The notes below the pieces were generated by a model. It saw nothing but the letters and a program-made list of their open reading frames with translations. It did not search any database and had not been told where the DNA came from. The translations under genes and the position numbers were made by a program. A DNA stretch of 64,000 bases, taken from the NCBI GenBank assembly GCA_002839435.1, contig PGYA01000015.1, positions 1-64,000 on the forward strand, given 5' to 3'. The DNA comes from Candidatus Riflebacteria bacterium HGW-Riflebacteria-2. GTDB taxonomy: Bacteria; Muiribacteriota; Ozemobacteria; Ozemobacterales; Ozemobacteraceae. Below are positions 8,150 through 16,757 of the stretch, in pieces; the first letter of the stretch is position 1, and each line of letters starts with the position of its first letter.

Positions 8150-10186
8150 TTACCTTGTGCGGCGGTATCTGCGGCGTCTACTCTTTTCTGCCGGTTGCGC
8201 AGCAATGACAGGTCGGGCTGGAGTTGCTCTCAAATCAATTCCTGACTCGGGCAATGACAATTTGATTTTTTTTGCAGCCTCGGAAAAGAGCGGACAAGCA
8301 TACTGCTCGGTACGGTTAAAAACAAGCTTGTTCAATGCAGCGGCCCTTATAATGGGAATATTATCAAAAAGACTTACCGCGTCTGACATCTGGAAATATT
8401 TTGTCCCCTTGATTTTCATTCTGACAAAATATTGCTCGGATGGAATAAGCGTCCTCTTGTTCTTGTCAGTAATGGCGAGACAAAGCCAGGAATACCTTTT
8501 CCAGACCTCAAAACCTCTTATCTCGCGGAAACTGCAGATGTTTTCCTGCCGGCGCCAGAAGAGGAATCGTGACCTGAACAGCACCATGTGCGTGTTAAGA
8601 TCAAAAATATAGTGCTCATCAATAAGCCATAACCACGCGGCAAACAACGTCAGCATAACCGATGTCGAATCTAGAAGCAGCAGGTAAATCAGGCGCGGAT
8701 TCGCCGCAATAAACGAGCCTTCGCTTTTGATCAACCAGTGAGTAGAAAGAGTGAAAAGAAGAATGAGGATGCAAAGAACCAGCTTTTCTCTTGTCGTCGG
8801 CAGATCAACCTTGACCTGCCCTGATCCAAAAGCTTCGAGAGAAACATTCGATAATTTCGACTCCCACAAAACCCGTTCTAGATTCTTTGCCCCGGGGTGA
8901 TCGGCAATTGTCTGTTTAACGTCGTCAAGCCAGGAGTCAAAGCTCTGCCTTTTCTTAAAGAAACCTGGCTCAAACTTGCAACCGAGCAATTGCGAAAGCT
9001 GCTGAGCCTGCATGGAAGCTTCTTCCTGATGCAAAAAATACTTTCCTTTTCTTGCCTCAGCCCGCGGCAATTCAAGCACAGTTCCGTCATTCAGAATTAT
9101 TACCACTGAATAGCCAAGCCGGTAACGATGCCACAGCAATGGCCATTCAGACAGCTTTCCGATCGTCGTCACCATTGCCACCTCAGCGAATGGGATGCGG
9201 CGTTTACGGTAATAAAGCGGATTGGTGAATTCCTGGTGAATCGTCTTTCCGGAAATATCGAGCAAATACTGGCTTTTCATAAAGATGCTTATTGCCCCAG
9301 AAACGAGAAGACCTATTATCAGGTCATTGCGCAGCCAGACCGGAATTCCGCCACGGTTCATGGTCATCAGCACAACAAAGCAGGCAATCCCAATCAGGGT
9401 GGCCATTTTGCCTATAGTCGTCGGAATGCCGATAGTGATCGCCGGGGCAGGTTCGGCCCAATCATCAGGTACAGAGCTGGTGCAAGTTCTGTGATGTTCC
9501 ACTTCGAACCCGCCCTTGGAAACAGACAGATGAATTTGTGCAGTTCTACGCTCAAAGCGTTCTTTCCAGTAGATAAATAGCCACGCCAGAAGCGTAGTAA
9601 CTGAGGACCACAGAATGAGCTTGCTGTAAAGACTTGCGGGCTGTGGCCAATGCAGGTCAAACAGCATGTTTGTTCCAACCAGCGCCACGAAAGACAAGAT
9701 AATGAATATGAACCAGCTATCGAGAACTACGCGATCGAACCAGCTGGAACCTGGCAGCGAATAAGAGAGATTGGCGCGATCAAAATTTTTAGAAGGTCTC
9801 GAATATGGAAACTCTTCAATCTCCAGCCATCGCTGAAGGCCCAGGCATATCAGTGAGCAGAAAAACAGCCACGAAATAAAAGTTATTGCCGACCCAAAAG
9901 GATTCAAAGCGACAAGGGAGAAAATAAAATCAGATACCAGCAGAACTCCGGCCACACCGACCAAACTTTTAAGGCAAATTTCTGCCAGTGCAAAGCCTGA
10001 AAATGCAAAAACAAACAACAAACTGGTAAAAAAAACAATTGCTGAAAACATAAGCCCGGGCACCGGCTGAAGGGTCGGGTTGCCAGTAGAATAGTCGATC
10101 AGCAGGCCAATTGCCAAAACCAAGGTTGGTATGCCGGTAACTGTAAGAACAATTAAAGCAATCTTCCAGAGACAACCTCGCTTCAT
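8150..10186 (-). CDS. Large polytopic membrane protein with PH-like repeats
   Basis: I do not recognise a named family for this 678-residue protein. There are about eight hydrophobic segments: four in the first 120 residues, two near 165-205, two near 258-300 and two near 470-525. Two soluble parts with the same pattern follow membrane pairs: one includes QYLLDISGKTIHQEF and IPFAEVAMVTTIGK, the other EHYIFDLNTHMVLFRS and ICSFREIRGFEV. Each reads as beta strands that carry a mild hydrophobic face, like bPH domains. The C-terminus is Arg-rich. GGAAGG precedes the start by about eight bases. Function unknown. Confidence 0.75.
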   Translation of the reverse strand: MKRGCLWKIALIVLTVTGIPTLVLAIGLLIDYSTGNPTLQPVPGLMFSAIVFFTSLLFVFAFSGFALAEICLKSLVGVAGVLLVSDFIFSLVALNPFGSAITFISWLFFCSLICLGLQRWLEIEEFPYSRPSKNFDRANLSYSLPGSSWFDRVVLDSWFIFIILSFVALVGTNMLFDLHWPQPASLYSKLILWSSVTTLLAWLFIYWKERFERRTAQIHLSVSKGGFEVEHHRTCTSSVPDDWAEPAPAITIGIPTTIGKMATLIGIACFVVLMTMNRGGIPVWLRNDLIIGLLVSGAISIFMKSQYLLDISGKTIHQEFTNPLYYRKRRIPFAEVAMVTTIGKLSEWPLLWHRYRLGYSVVIILNDGTVLELPRAEARKGKYFLHQEEASMQAQQLSQLLGCKFEPGFFKKRQSFDSWLDDVKQTIADHPGAKNLERVLWESKLSNVSLEAFGSGQVKVDLPTTREKLVLCILILLFTLSTHWLIKSEGSFIAANPRLIYLLLLDSTSVMLTLFAAWLWLIDEHYIFDLNTHMVLFRSRFLFWRRQENICSFREIRGFEVWKRYSWLCLAITDKNKRTLIPSEQYFVRMKIKGTKYFQMSDAVSLFDNIPIIRAAALNKLVFNRTEQYACPLFSEAAKKIKLSLPESGIDLRATPARPVIAAQPAEKSRRRRYRRTR

Positions 10187-10631
10187 CTGTCACACCTTCC
10201 TGCTTACGTTCCCCCCGGTCTGCATAAAAACAACAGGGCTTCCATACGGCTTTATAACATATAACTGCTCCGGCAATTATACAACAAGGCAGTTTTAGCA
10301 AACTGGAGCCGGAAAATTCTTTGAAAATTTCTCGACGGCGTCTCAATGCTTCAACCATACTCAGCCAGGAGCTCCAATTGATAGAAATTGCTTTGGGTCT
10401 GTTACAGCAGGCTTGGCCTAGCTGCTATATATCTGTGCAGCTCTTATAGAGACCTTATTTTCAGTCATCAATAACACTCAGGTTCTGAGATCTAAAGGCC
10501 GAAGATAAAACTTGTAACCTGTTTATCTCAGGAGTGCTGGCAGAGGGCGTTTAAATTGTACCCTTCTCGCACGGCAGCCCGAGTGTTAGTCTGAAAGATA
10601 CAGGAAATCGAAGTAACAGGAGAGTATCAGA
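10187..10631. other. Intergenic region between divergent genes
   Basis: The 445 bases between divergent starts must hold both promoters, but I see no convincing -35/-10 pair. One small hairpin is visible, AGCTGC (10420-10425) with GCAGCT (10437-10442). A ribosome-binding site, AGGAGAG, precedes the start at 10632. No further gene is seen. Confidence 0.4.
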
Positions 10632-11483
10632 ATGAATAAGTTCAAACTCGTGACCCTTTGTCTTCTGGCATTGTTTATCGCGCTGGCAGGCAGTGCCGAG
10701 GCCAGCCTTTATCTGAGCACAGGCAAATACACATTCAACGTTCAGGTAAGAAACAGCGGTTTTAAAGACATTTCTTATGCGAGAGGTCGGGTTTACGTAA
10801 CCGGAAACACGGCACGCATCGACGTCGAAGCCGATGGTTACCGTTCCGGTTACGAATATGTCTATTTACGCGACAACGTCACCAGCTATTATGCCCAGGT
10901 TCGCCTCGATGATCCGACGGTCTGGGTTAACGTGCGTGATGACGCCAACAAACCGATTGCCAACAGCTATGTTTCGCACACATCGCAGAGCATGTACTGG
11001 GGCGATGAATTTGGCATGCGCGGCTACTTTCCGGTTGAAGGCTTTGAAAGCCTGACAGTAAGAGACCTCGAAGTGCTGGTAAACAATATGTATGCCTTTG
11101 CTCCCCGCGTTTATCTGACACGCAGCGGCAACAACTGGAACTTTGAAATCATCGTCAAACGTCGCGACATGCACAGCATGTTTTCGAACCGTTTCGAAAT
11201 CATCGCGAAACGCGACCCGGTCAGCGAACCGGCACCTGCTGCCGAACTCATTGCCATGGCCGAAGACTATGTTGCAAATATGAGCGCCGCGGCTCAGACC
11301 CGCAGCGAAGAAGAAATCATGCTACTGCACAACCGTCTCGAATCGACAGCTGCTTATCTGCTCAGCATTTGGGCGGCTACCAGCAGCGAAACCCGCAGCC
11401 AGATCACAGCGCTGCTCCCTGACGGCAGCCCGCTCACACGCGCACTCAATTCGATCAACCAGTTCGAAGATCTGCACAGATAA
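10632..11483 (+). CDS. Secreted protein of unknown function
   Basis: A 283-residue protein with a clear Sec signal peptide (LVTLCLLALFIALAGSAEA, cleaved near residue 24). The mature N-terminal half (about 25-115) is beta-rich with tyrosine-heavy strands such as DGYRSGYEYVYLRD; a middle segment has VRDLEVLVNNMYAFAPRVYL. The last 80 residues are helical. I see no lipobox, Cys pair or known catalytic motif. AGGAGAG lies upstream of the ATG. The gene is monocistronic, closed by the strong terminator at 11496-11536. Confidence 0.8.
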   Translation: MNKFKLVTLCLLALFIALAGSAEASLYLSTGKYTFNVQVRNSGFKDISYARGRVYVTGNTARIDVEADGYRSGYEYVYLRDNVTSYYAQVRLDDPTVWVNVRDDANKPIANSYVSHTSQSMYWGDEFGMRGYFPVEGFESLTVRDLEVLVNNMYAFAPRVYLTRSGNNWNFEIIVKRRDMHSMFSNRFEIIAKRDPVSEPAPAAELIAMAEDYVANMSAAAQTRSEEEIMLLHNRLESTAAYLLSIWAATSSETRSQITALLPDGSPLTRALNSINQFEDLHR

Positions 11484-11495
11484 TTCTGACCAGCA

Positions 11496-11536
11496 AAAAA
11501 AGCCGGGCAGTCGCAGATGCGGCCGCCCGGCTTTTG
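11496..11536 (+). terminator. Rho-independent terminator
   Basis: The stem GCCGGGC with GCCCGGC, flanked by A-rich and T-rich runs, encloses CGC/GCG pairs. It directly follows the secreted-protein gene and could work in both directions, also ending the minus-strand gene at 11552-11971. Confidence 0.8.
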
Positions 11537-11551
11537 CCTCCAGCAAGGCTT

Positions 11552-11971
11552 TCATCCTTTGATAAGCCTGATTTCACGACCGATCCCATCGACTACGATA
11601 ACGACCCAGCCGCAGCCATCCTGCTCATCAAACCATAGCATTTTAAGCTTCTGACCTTTATAGAAATTGTTACGCCAGTATTCGAGAACTTCACCACGAT
11701 AAGAGTTTCCGGGATAGTTTTCTGCATCACTCAGCATCGGAAATCGTTGCCTGATCTGATCATCAGGAACTCCCTTCACAATCCAACTGTTATGCAGATC
11801 TCTTAGAACAAATTTATGTAGATACTCGTCACTACAGGCTTCATTCGACATGATCCACCACATATAAGATGGATTGTGCAGCTGCAATGATCCGAAATAT
11901 AACCTTGCTGCTGAATAAAGGCCTGTCAGAGCCAATATCAACAGTGCTATCTTTAATAAATGTTTATGCAT
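11552..11971 (-). CDS. Small membrane-anchored hypothetical protein
   Basis: A 139-residue protein with an N-terminal hydrophobic segment (residues 5-23, LLKIALLILALTGLYSA) that acts as a signal peptide or anchor. The rest is soluble, with several Trp and Tyr residues and two Cys (EACSDEYLHK and EQDGCGWVVIV). AAGG precedes the start by six bases. It sits convergent to the secreted protein and 80 bases downstream of the ABC operon. No family recognised. Confidence 0.65.
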   Translation of the reverse strand: MHKHLLKIALLILALTGLYSAARLYFGSLQLHNPSYMWWIMSNEACSDEYLHKFVLRDLHNSWIVKGVPDDQIRQRFPMLSDAENYPGNSYRGEVLEYWRNNFYKGQKLKMLWFDEQDGCGWVVIVVDGIGREIRLIKG

Positions 11972-12050
11972 GACAAACCTTTCTGAATATCTGGCAGAAA
12001 CTTACGTTTAGCAGCCCCAGCATGAACAAGACTGCTTCAACCCGGGCAGT

Positions 12051-12938
12051 TCAGTTCTTTTCGTGGCGAGTTATCGCTTTGAAGAGCTCTTCGAGGGTCA
12101 TGCCTGAGCTGGTCTGTGATTTAACCCTGAAGTTGGCAAGAATCCTGGCAAGTTCTTCTTGCTGGCAGTCTCTGACGACCAGTTCAAGTTCAGCTCCATT
12201 GGCTCTGACAGCAAGAATAGCAGGGTGTGTCGGCAGTGTCTCAACCGCATTTTCAAGCTGTACGGTAATTTTGCGAACGCTGGCTGCGAGGTCATCTTTG
12301 CTGCAGTCGATGACGAAACGGCCGCCAGATAGAATGAGCACATGGTCGCAGACGCCCGAGATATCGTTAAGCTCATGCGAAGACAGAACGACAGTCACGC
12401 CTTTTTCGACAAGCGATTCGATGAGACTGTTGAGAATTTCTTCGCGGGCGACGGCATCGACACCGCCAACTGGTTCGTCAAGCAACAGAACTCTCGGCTC
12501 GGTCGCCAGCGCAAATGCGAGCTGCAGTTTTCGTTTTGTCCCTTTGCTGAAGGTGGCGATTTTCTGGTCGGCTGCGATGGCGAACCCGGCGAGAGTCTTT
12601 TCGTAGAGGGCCTGGTTCCAGGTCGGGTACATCGGCGCGAAGGTGCGGGCAAGCACTGCCGGCGTCATCCACGGGTAGAGGTGGCACTCTTCGCTGACCA
12701 GAACGCAGCTCTGCCGCAGCATGGCGGCATTCTGCTCGGGGTCGATGCCAAGCACTGCCGCATTGCCGGAGACCGGCCTGAGGCTGCCATTGAGAATATT
12801 CAGCAGAGTGGTCTTGCCGGCGCCGTTGCGACCAAGCAGCGCGACAACCTTTCCCGGCTCGATCTTTGTATTGACCGCATCGAGAACCTTGTGACCATTG
12901 TAAGACATGTTAACCTGGCTGATATTGATAGCTTCCAT
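12051..12938 (-). CDS. ABC transporter ATP-binding protein
   Basis: A 295-residue ATPase that powers the ABC-2 permease encoded at the head of the same operon. Walker A is LLGRNGAGKTT (near residue 36), signature FSKGTKRKLQL, Walker B VLLLDEPVGGVD and switch His in VLSSHELND. The last 85 residues form the C-terminal extension common in drug- and antibiotic-export ATPases of the YtrB/CcmA type. AGGAGG sits nine bases before the start, one base after the GntR gene's stop. The substrate cannot be told from the sequence. Confidence 0.92.
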   Translation of the reverse strand: MEAINISQVNMSYNGHKVLDAVNTKIEPGKVVALLGRNGAGKTTLLNILNGSLRPVSGNAAVLGIDPEQNAAMLRQSCVLVSEECHLYPWMTPAVLARTFAPMYPTWNQALYEKTLAGFAIAADQKIATFSKGTKRKLQLAFALATEPRVLLLDEPVGGVDAVAREEILNSLIESLVEKGVTVVLSSHELNDISGVCDHVLILSGGRFVIDCSKDDLAASVRKITVQLENAVETLPTHPAILAVRANGAELELVVRDCQQEELARILANFRVKSQTSSGMTLEELFKAITRHEKN

Positions 12939-12939
12939 G

Positions 12940-13320
12940 TTATTTCACCTCCTGTTGATCGAGCACCGCATCGAAAATTCGGCGCACCTGCTGGCGGTCG
13001 AGATTCATACTTTGGGCGATGGCGATAATCTCGTGAATATGCTTCGCCATCTCGGCTTTCGCCTGTTCGAGCAGGTCGTCGGCCGACTTTGCGGTAACAT
13101 AGGCGCCCTGCCCGCGTTTGAAGTAGATGGTTCCAGCGGTGGCCAGTTCCTGGTAGGCACGGGCGATGGTGTTGGGGTTCACCTTGAGCGAGATTGCGAG
13201 GTCTCTGATCGAGGGAAGCCGGTCATCGGCCGCGAAGACGCCCGCGAGTATTTCGCGCTGCATACCTTCGATAATCTGCTGGTAAATGGGAATCGGTGAG
13301 CTTTCATTGATTTTTATCAT
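12940..13320 (-). CDS. GntR family regulator, YtrA subfamily
   Basis: A 126-residue regulator with the GntR winged helix at residues 10-77 (PIYQQIIEGMQREI, then RDLAISLKVNPNTIARAYQEL) and a short helical tail of about 50 residues, which is the YtrA layout rather than the FadR or HutC ligand-binding type. YtrA regulators usually repress their own ABC operon and respond to cell-envelope stress. Its start overlaps the permease stop in ATGA. The perfect dyad at 15376-15397, overlapping the operon promoter, is the likely operator. Confidence 0.92.
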   Translation of the reverse strand: MIKINESSPIPIYQQIIEGMQREILAGVFAADDRLPSIRDLAISLKVNPNTIARAYQELATAGTIYFKRGQGAYVTAKSADDLLEQAKAEMAKHIHEIIAIAQSMNLDRQQVRRIFDAVLDQQEVK

Positions 13321-15275
13321 GAGCGGCCACCGCCTTTCGTCATGCGATTGTAAAGAGCTTCATAGGAAGTTCGTTTGACAATCTGCATATTGGAAACATC
13401 AAGTTCATAGATGCTGCTGCCGGCTTCGACCATAAAGCGGCTGCCAGAAAGATGAAAGGCATCATAGAGGTTGAGACCGATTCTGCTTTTTCCATCGCTC
13501 TGATTGTTGAGGTTCTCAAATTCTCTGATTTCACCGCTCCCGAAGTTTATGGCCATGTATTGGCAGATTATTGGTTCGACGTTGTGTGAATTGCTATAGA
13601 GAAAGGCACTATCACGATTTTGCGTAAAAATGACTGTCAAACTACCGGGTTTCGGCAGGCGGTAGAGTTCTTTCAGACTTTTTGACGCGATATCGATTTC
13701 TACCAGACTCTGCTTGATTTCATTGTAATAGGCTTTGTCACCTGGTTCATAGCGCATTGCGATAATTCTGCCGTCTGCAGTTATTCCTGCTATTTCAAGT
13801 CTTTCGTTTATCCAGTCGAGGTGTTCGGTTCTGCCATCGAGCCACGCCAAGGTAAGCGTGTAACTGGCAACATCGCGGGCTTTGTTCCAGTCAGTGGTTT
13901 CAAAGACGATGAAATCACTGCAGGCAGCAACAGAGTTGGCGCTCGGATCAACCGGCAGAACATGCCTGGTGCCGTCATTTACCGAAATTAGAGTAAGCTT
14001 GTTTCGGTCTTCAGAGGTTTTTCCGCAGATGTAAACGCTGGCAGGCTGAGAAGCATGCGCAGATGGCATTACGATGAATTCGCTGAAGCCAAAACCCTTT
14101 TGAACGCTGAACACAACCTTATTGCCGCGCCCCTTTTCATAGAGGTTGAATTCGGTAATCTCGCTCGGACCATTCTTTATTTTTTCGGTATAGATGAAAC
14201 GTCGGCCGTCAATCAGCTTTAAGTAACTCTCGTCTTCGTTTGATGGCCACGGTAGTTTAACCAGCTGATTGCCGTCATGATCAAAAATTGTTTTTTCGAA
14301 TGACCGCAGAAAACCTGAGAAATATCTGGCTGACGTAACGCTTACAAAACCTTCATTGAAAATATGCTCATAGCCTGAGATACTGCTCAGGCGTTTACCC
14401 AGCGACTTTACCTCTCCGAGTGTCAGGTCTTGCACCAACAGCCGCTTAGAATAATGCCTTTCAGTATCGACAACATCCCACCATTTCGGCTCACTTTCGA
14501 CACGCCAGAGGATCTGGCGCCCGTCGTTAAGGGGAACCCAGGCTGAATTGCTGACTTCCTGCATGACCCAGTAGTTTTCCGCCACGGCATTGATAGTCGA
14601 CCAGCAGCCAAGCAGCGCTGTCACTGCAGCAATCAGCAGCGCTATTCCCTTCACCCCTCGCATTGAAGAGTTCATGGTCCGATCGTGCATGAATAACAAA
14701 AAGGAAAGTAAGAGAAAAATGGAGATGAGGAAAATAGCCAGAAGACTATAGTTAATGGTTAACACGGTGGTAACACTGGTAGCTATGGCAAAAGCGACCG
14801 GCCCGATTATCAATGCCGATACGGTTGCAAAACCACGCGGCAGCATACTGGTAAAATAGCCATAAGAAACTATTACCAGAGGCATTGCCACGCCTAGAAC
14901 CGGGTTGATCTTGAACAGCTTGATAAAATCATCCTGGCTGGCACCACAGATAAGCGCGAGAACAGCATATACGGCATAAAGCAACACAGCATAAAGAATG
15001 ACAAAGAGAAGCTTGGCGAGCCAGAGGCGCCCGCGACTGAGCGGGAGAGAGAGCAGAAATGGAAATGTGCGGTTATTCACCTCTGAGCTGATCTGGTGAT
15101 GGGCGGCGAGATAGATAAATAGTGGCCCCTGCATGCCGAAGAGCAGGAACATGGCAACACCGGCGTCAAGCTGTTTGAACCAGGCGGCCAGCAGTAGAGA
15201 TACAACAGCTACAGCAAGAATAATCAGGAAGTACATTCGTTGCTCAAGGAAGTCTTTGTATAATATAGATCTCAT
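13317..15275 (-). CDS. ABC-2 type permease with beta-rich C-terminal domain
   Basis: The first gene of the operon encodes a 652-residue fusion. Residues 1-240 are an ABC-2 permease: about six membrane helices, beginning with MRSILYKDFLEQRMYF, and the conserved FPFLLSLPLSRGRLWLAKLL coupling segment. The remaining 400 residues form a large predicted extracytoplasmic, beta-rich domain with repeated Asp/Gly-rich strands (IYICG, FIVFET, TLAWLDGR, AFLYS), reminiscent of a WD40/TolB-like propeller. That appended domain is unusual for ABC-2 permeases, which are normally about 250-400 residues. AGGAG lies six bases before the start. The next gene overlaps by ATGA. Confidence 0.85.
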   Translation of the reverse strand: MRSILYKDFLEQRMYFLIILAVAVVSLLLAAWFKQLDAGVAMFLLFGMQGPLFIYLAAHHQISSEVNNRTFPFLLSLPLSRGRLWLAKLLFVILYAVLLYAVYAVLALICGASQDDFIKLFKINPVLGVAMPLVIVSYGYFTSMLPRGFATVSALIIGPVAFAIATSVTTVLTINYSLLAIFLISIFLLLSFLLFMHDRTMNSSMRGVKGIALLIAAVTALLGCWSTINAVAENYWVMQEVSNSAWVPLNDGRQILWRVESEPKWWDVVDTERHYSKRLLVQDLTLGEVKSLGKRLSSISGYEHIFNEGFVSVTSARYFSGFLRSFEKTIFDHDGNQLVKLPWPSNEDESYLKLIDGRRFIYTEKIKNGPSEITEFNLYEKGRGNKVVFSVQKGFGFSEFIVMPSAHASQPASVYICGKTSEDRNKLTLISVNDGTRHVLPVDPSANSVAACSDFIVFETTDWNKARDVASYTLTLAWLDGRTEHLDWINERLEIAGITADGRIIAMRYEPGDKAYYNEIKQSLVEIDIASKSLKELYRLPKPGSLTVIFTQNRDSAFLYSNSHNVEPIICQYMAINFGSGEIREFENLNNQSDGKSRIGLNLYDAFHLSGSRFMVEAGSSIYELDVSNMQIVKRTSYEALYNRMTKGGGRS

Positions 15276-15375
15276 AATGTGCTCCTTCTGATGAAAGTAT
15301 GCATAATACCTTTAATACAGGCCCTCGACAGATGACACTCGTCCTGTGCACCGGAGTTTGTGTTTTACTGTTTTG

Positions 15376-15397
15376 GTGTATTGCTCTACTAATACAC
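15376..15397. promoter_or_regulatory. Likely YtrA/GntR operator
   Basis: GTGTATT (15376-15382) and AATACAC (15391-15397) form a perfect 7-bp inverted repeat around an 8-base spacer. It overlaps the predicted -10 box and start of the ABC operon promoter, so binding would block transcription. Inference from position and symmetry. Confidence 0.6.
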
Positions 15398-15422
15398 TAA
15401 CCTATTTTAGCAAATGTGTCAA
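15394..15422 (-). promoter_or_regulatory. Promoter of the ABC-2/GntR operon
   Basis: On the minus strand a consensus -35 TTGACA (15417-15422) is followed after 17 bases by TAGTGT (15394-15399) as a weak -10. It lies about 120 bases upstream of the permease start and overlaps the inverted repeat at 15376-15397. Confidence 0.55.
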
Positions 15423-15680
15423 CTGCGGCGAATTATTTTTTTCACTTGTGGCAAAGCGCATGCATCCAGGAGAAGTCAGTCCGCAGAAACGCCAGCGCAC
15501 AATTACTTGCCCTGCAGCAAACATAGTTGCTACAAAACACCAAAAACTTTCGTTGTTTTGACATGGTAAAATTGAATTATAAGTATCTAATATCGTTCAG
15601 TTTTTCCAGCAGTCTGCCGATTCGTGATACAATTACCTGATTAACTGGTTGTATCTTTACGTCCGGGAGAAGCCTGTCCT

Positions 15681-16757
15681 ATGGATGAACAACTTGCCGA
15701 CATTCTCAAACTCGGCCATAAACTGGGAGCATCTGACGTACACCTGCATTCTGGAATTCCGCCGGTATTCAGAGTTGCCGGCACCATTCAGATATCTTCC
15801 AATCTGCCGCTGACAAATGAGGAACTGCGACGTTTTTTTGAATCAACGGGCACTCCCACCATTCGCCGAATTTTCGAAGCCCGCAAAGATGTTGACTACT
15901 CGGTTTCGGTGCCTGGAATCAGCCGATTCAGAGTCAACTGCTTTTTACAGCAGGGTACCCTGGCCTTCGTTTTTAGACAGATTCCGTTCGAGCTTCCCAC
16001 GATAGATTCAATACAGATTCCCAACATTATCGTAGATTCGATACAGCGGCGGCGCGGGCTGTTTCTTTTGTGTGGCCCGACCGGTTCAGGCAAAAGCACG
16101 ACAATCGCGGCATTGCTGCAATTCATCAACGAGAATTACCAGGTACGCGTAGTTACCCTTGAAGACCCGATCGAATTTCTTTTCCGCGACGCCAAAGCCG
16201 AGTTTCTGCAACGCGAGCTGCGTCGCGACTTCATGAGTTTTCCTGAGGCGCTGCGCGGCGCCCTGCGCCAGGATCCCGACGTCATATTGATCGGAGAAAT
16301 GCGCGAAGCAGAAACCGTAGAACTCGCGCTCACAGCTGCAGAAACCGGGCATCTCGTCATTTCGACACTGCATGCCAGCAGTTCAGCATCGGCAGTTGCC
16401 CGTATCATGGGCGTATTTCCAACAGATGCCCGCGAATTCGTCCGCGATCAGCTGGCTTCAGTGCTTATAGGCATAGTATCACAGGCACTGATACCCAAAA
16501 AGGATGAGCCCAACAAGCGTATCGCCGTCAGGGAAATCCTGCTCAACACGCCTGCGATGGCGAATCTTATCAGAACCGAAAAGCACGAGCAGATCCCGAT
16601 GTTTCTCGAAACCGGCTCAGATATCGGCATGATATCGATGAATGCCGCACTTGAAGAACTGATAGTAAAAAAACTGATTGCCAGCGAACAGGCATTTGCC
16701 TATAGTCCTGAACCCGAGGCTCTCATGACCAGACTCGAAAGGAAAGGACTGTTATGA
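15681..16757 (+). CDS. PilT-type twitching motility ATPase (first copy)
   Basis: A 358-residue hexameric secretion ATPase of the PilT/PilU class, which drives pilus retraction from the cytoplasmic face of the inner membrane. The N-terminal PAS-like domain has the family motif GASDVHLHSGIPPVFRV. Walker A is GPTGSGKST (near residue 135), the Asp box LEDPIEF, Walker B DVILIGEMRE, and the His box THLHAS region reads ISTLHAS. The C-terminal ANLIRTEK matches the AIRNLIRE motif needed for retraction in PilT. GGGAGAA lies upstream. Its stop overlaps the next PilT start by ATGA. Confidence 0.93.
   Translation: MDEQLADILKLGHKLGASDVHLHSGIPPVFRVAGTIQISSNLPLTNEELRRFFESTGTPTIRRIFEARKDVDYSVSVPGISRFRVNCFLQQGTLAFVFRQIPFELPTIDSIQIPNIIVDSIQRRRGLFLLCGPTGSGKSTTIAALLQFINENYQVRVVTLEDPIEFLFRDAKAEFLQRELRRDFMSFPEALRGALRQDPDVILIGEMREAETVELALTAAETGHLVISTLHASSSASAVARIMGVFPTDAREFVRDQLASVLIGIVSQALIPKKDEPNKRIAVREILLNTPAMANLIRTEKHEQIPMFLETGSDIGMISMNAALEELIVKKLIASEQAFAYSPEPEALMTRLERKGLL

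Noticed and set aside
8106..8612. 168-codon plus-strand frame beginning MRLLRFARNDE
   Set aside because: The start is the translated palindromic repeat, and the rest is antisense to the 678-residue membrane protein gene.
12342..13028. 228-codon plus-strand frame
   Set aside because: Antisense to the ABC ATPase gene, whose Walker and signature motifs are clear.
15346..15561. 71-codon plus-strand frame upstream of the PilT genes
   Set aside because: Covers the operator and promoter of the divergent ABC operon, has no ribosome-binding site and no family likeness.
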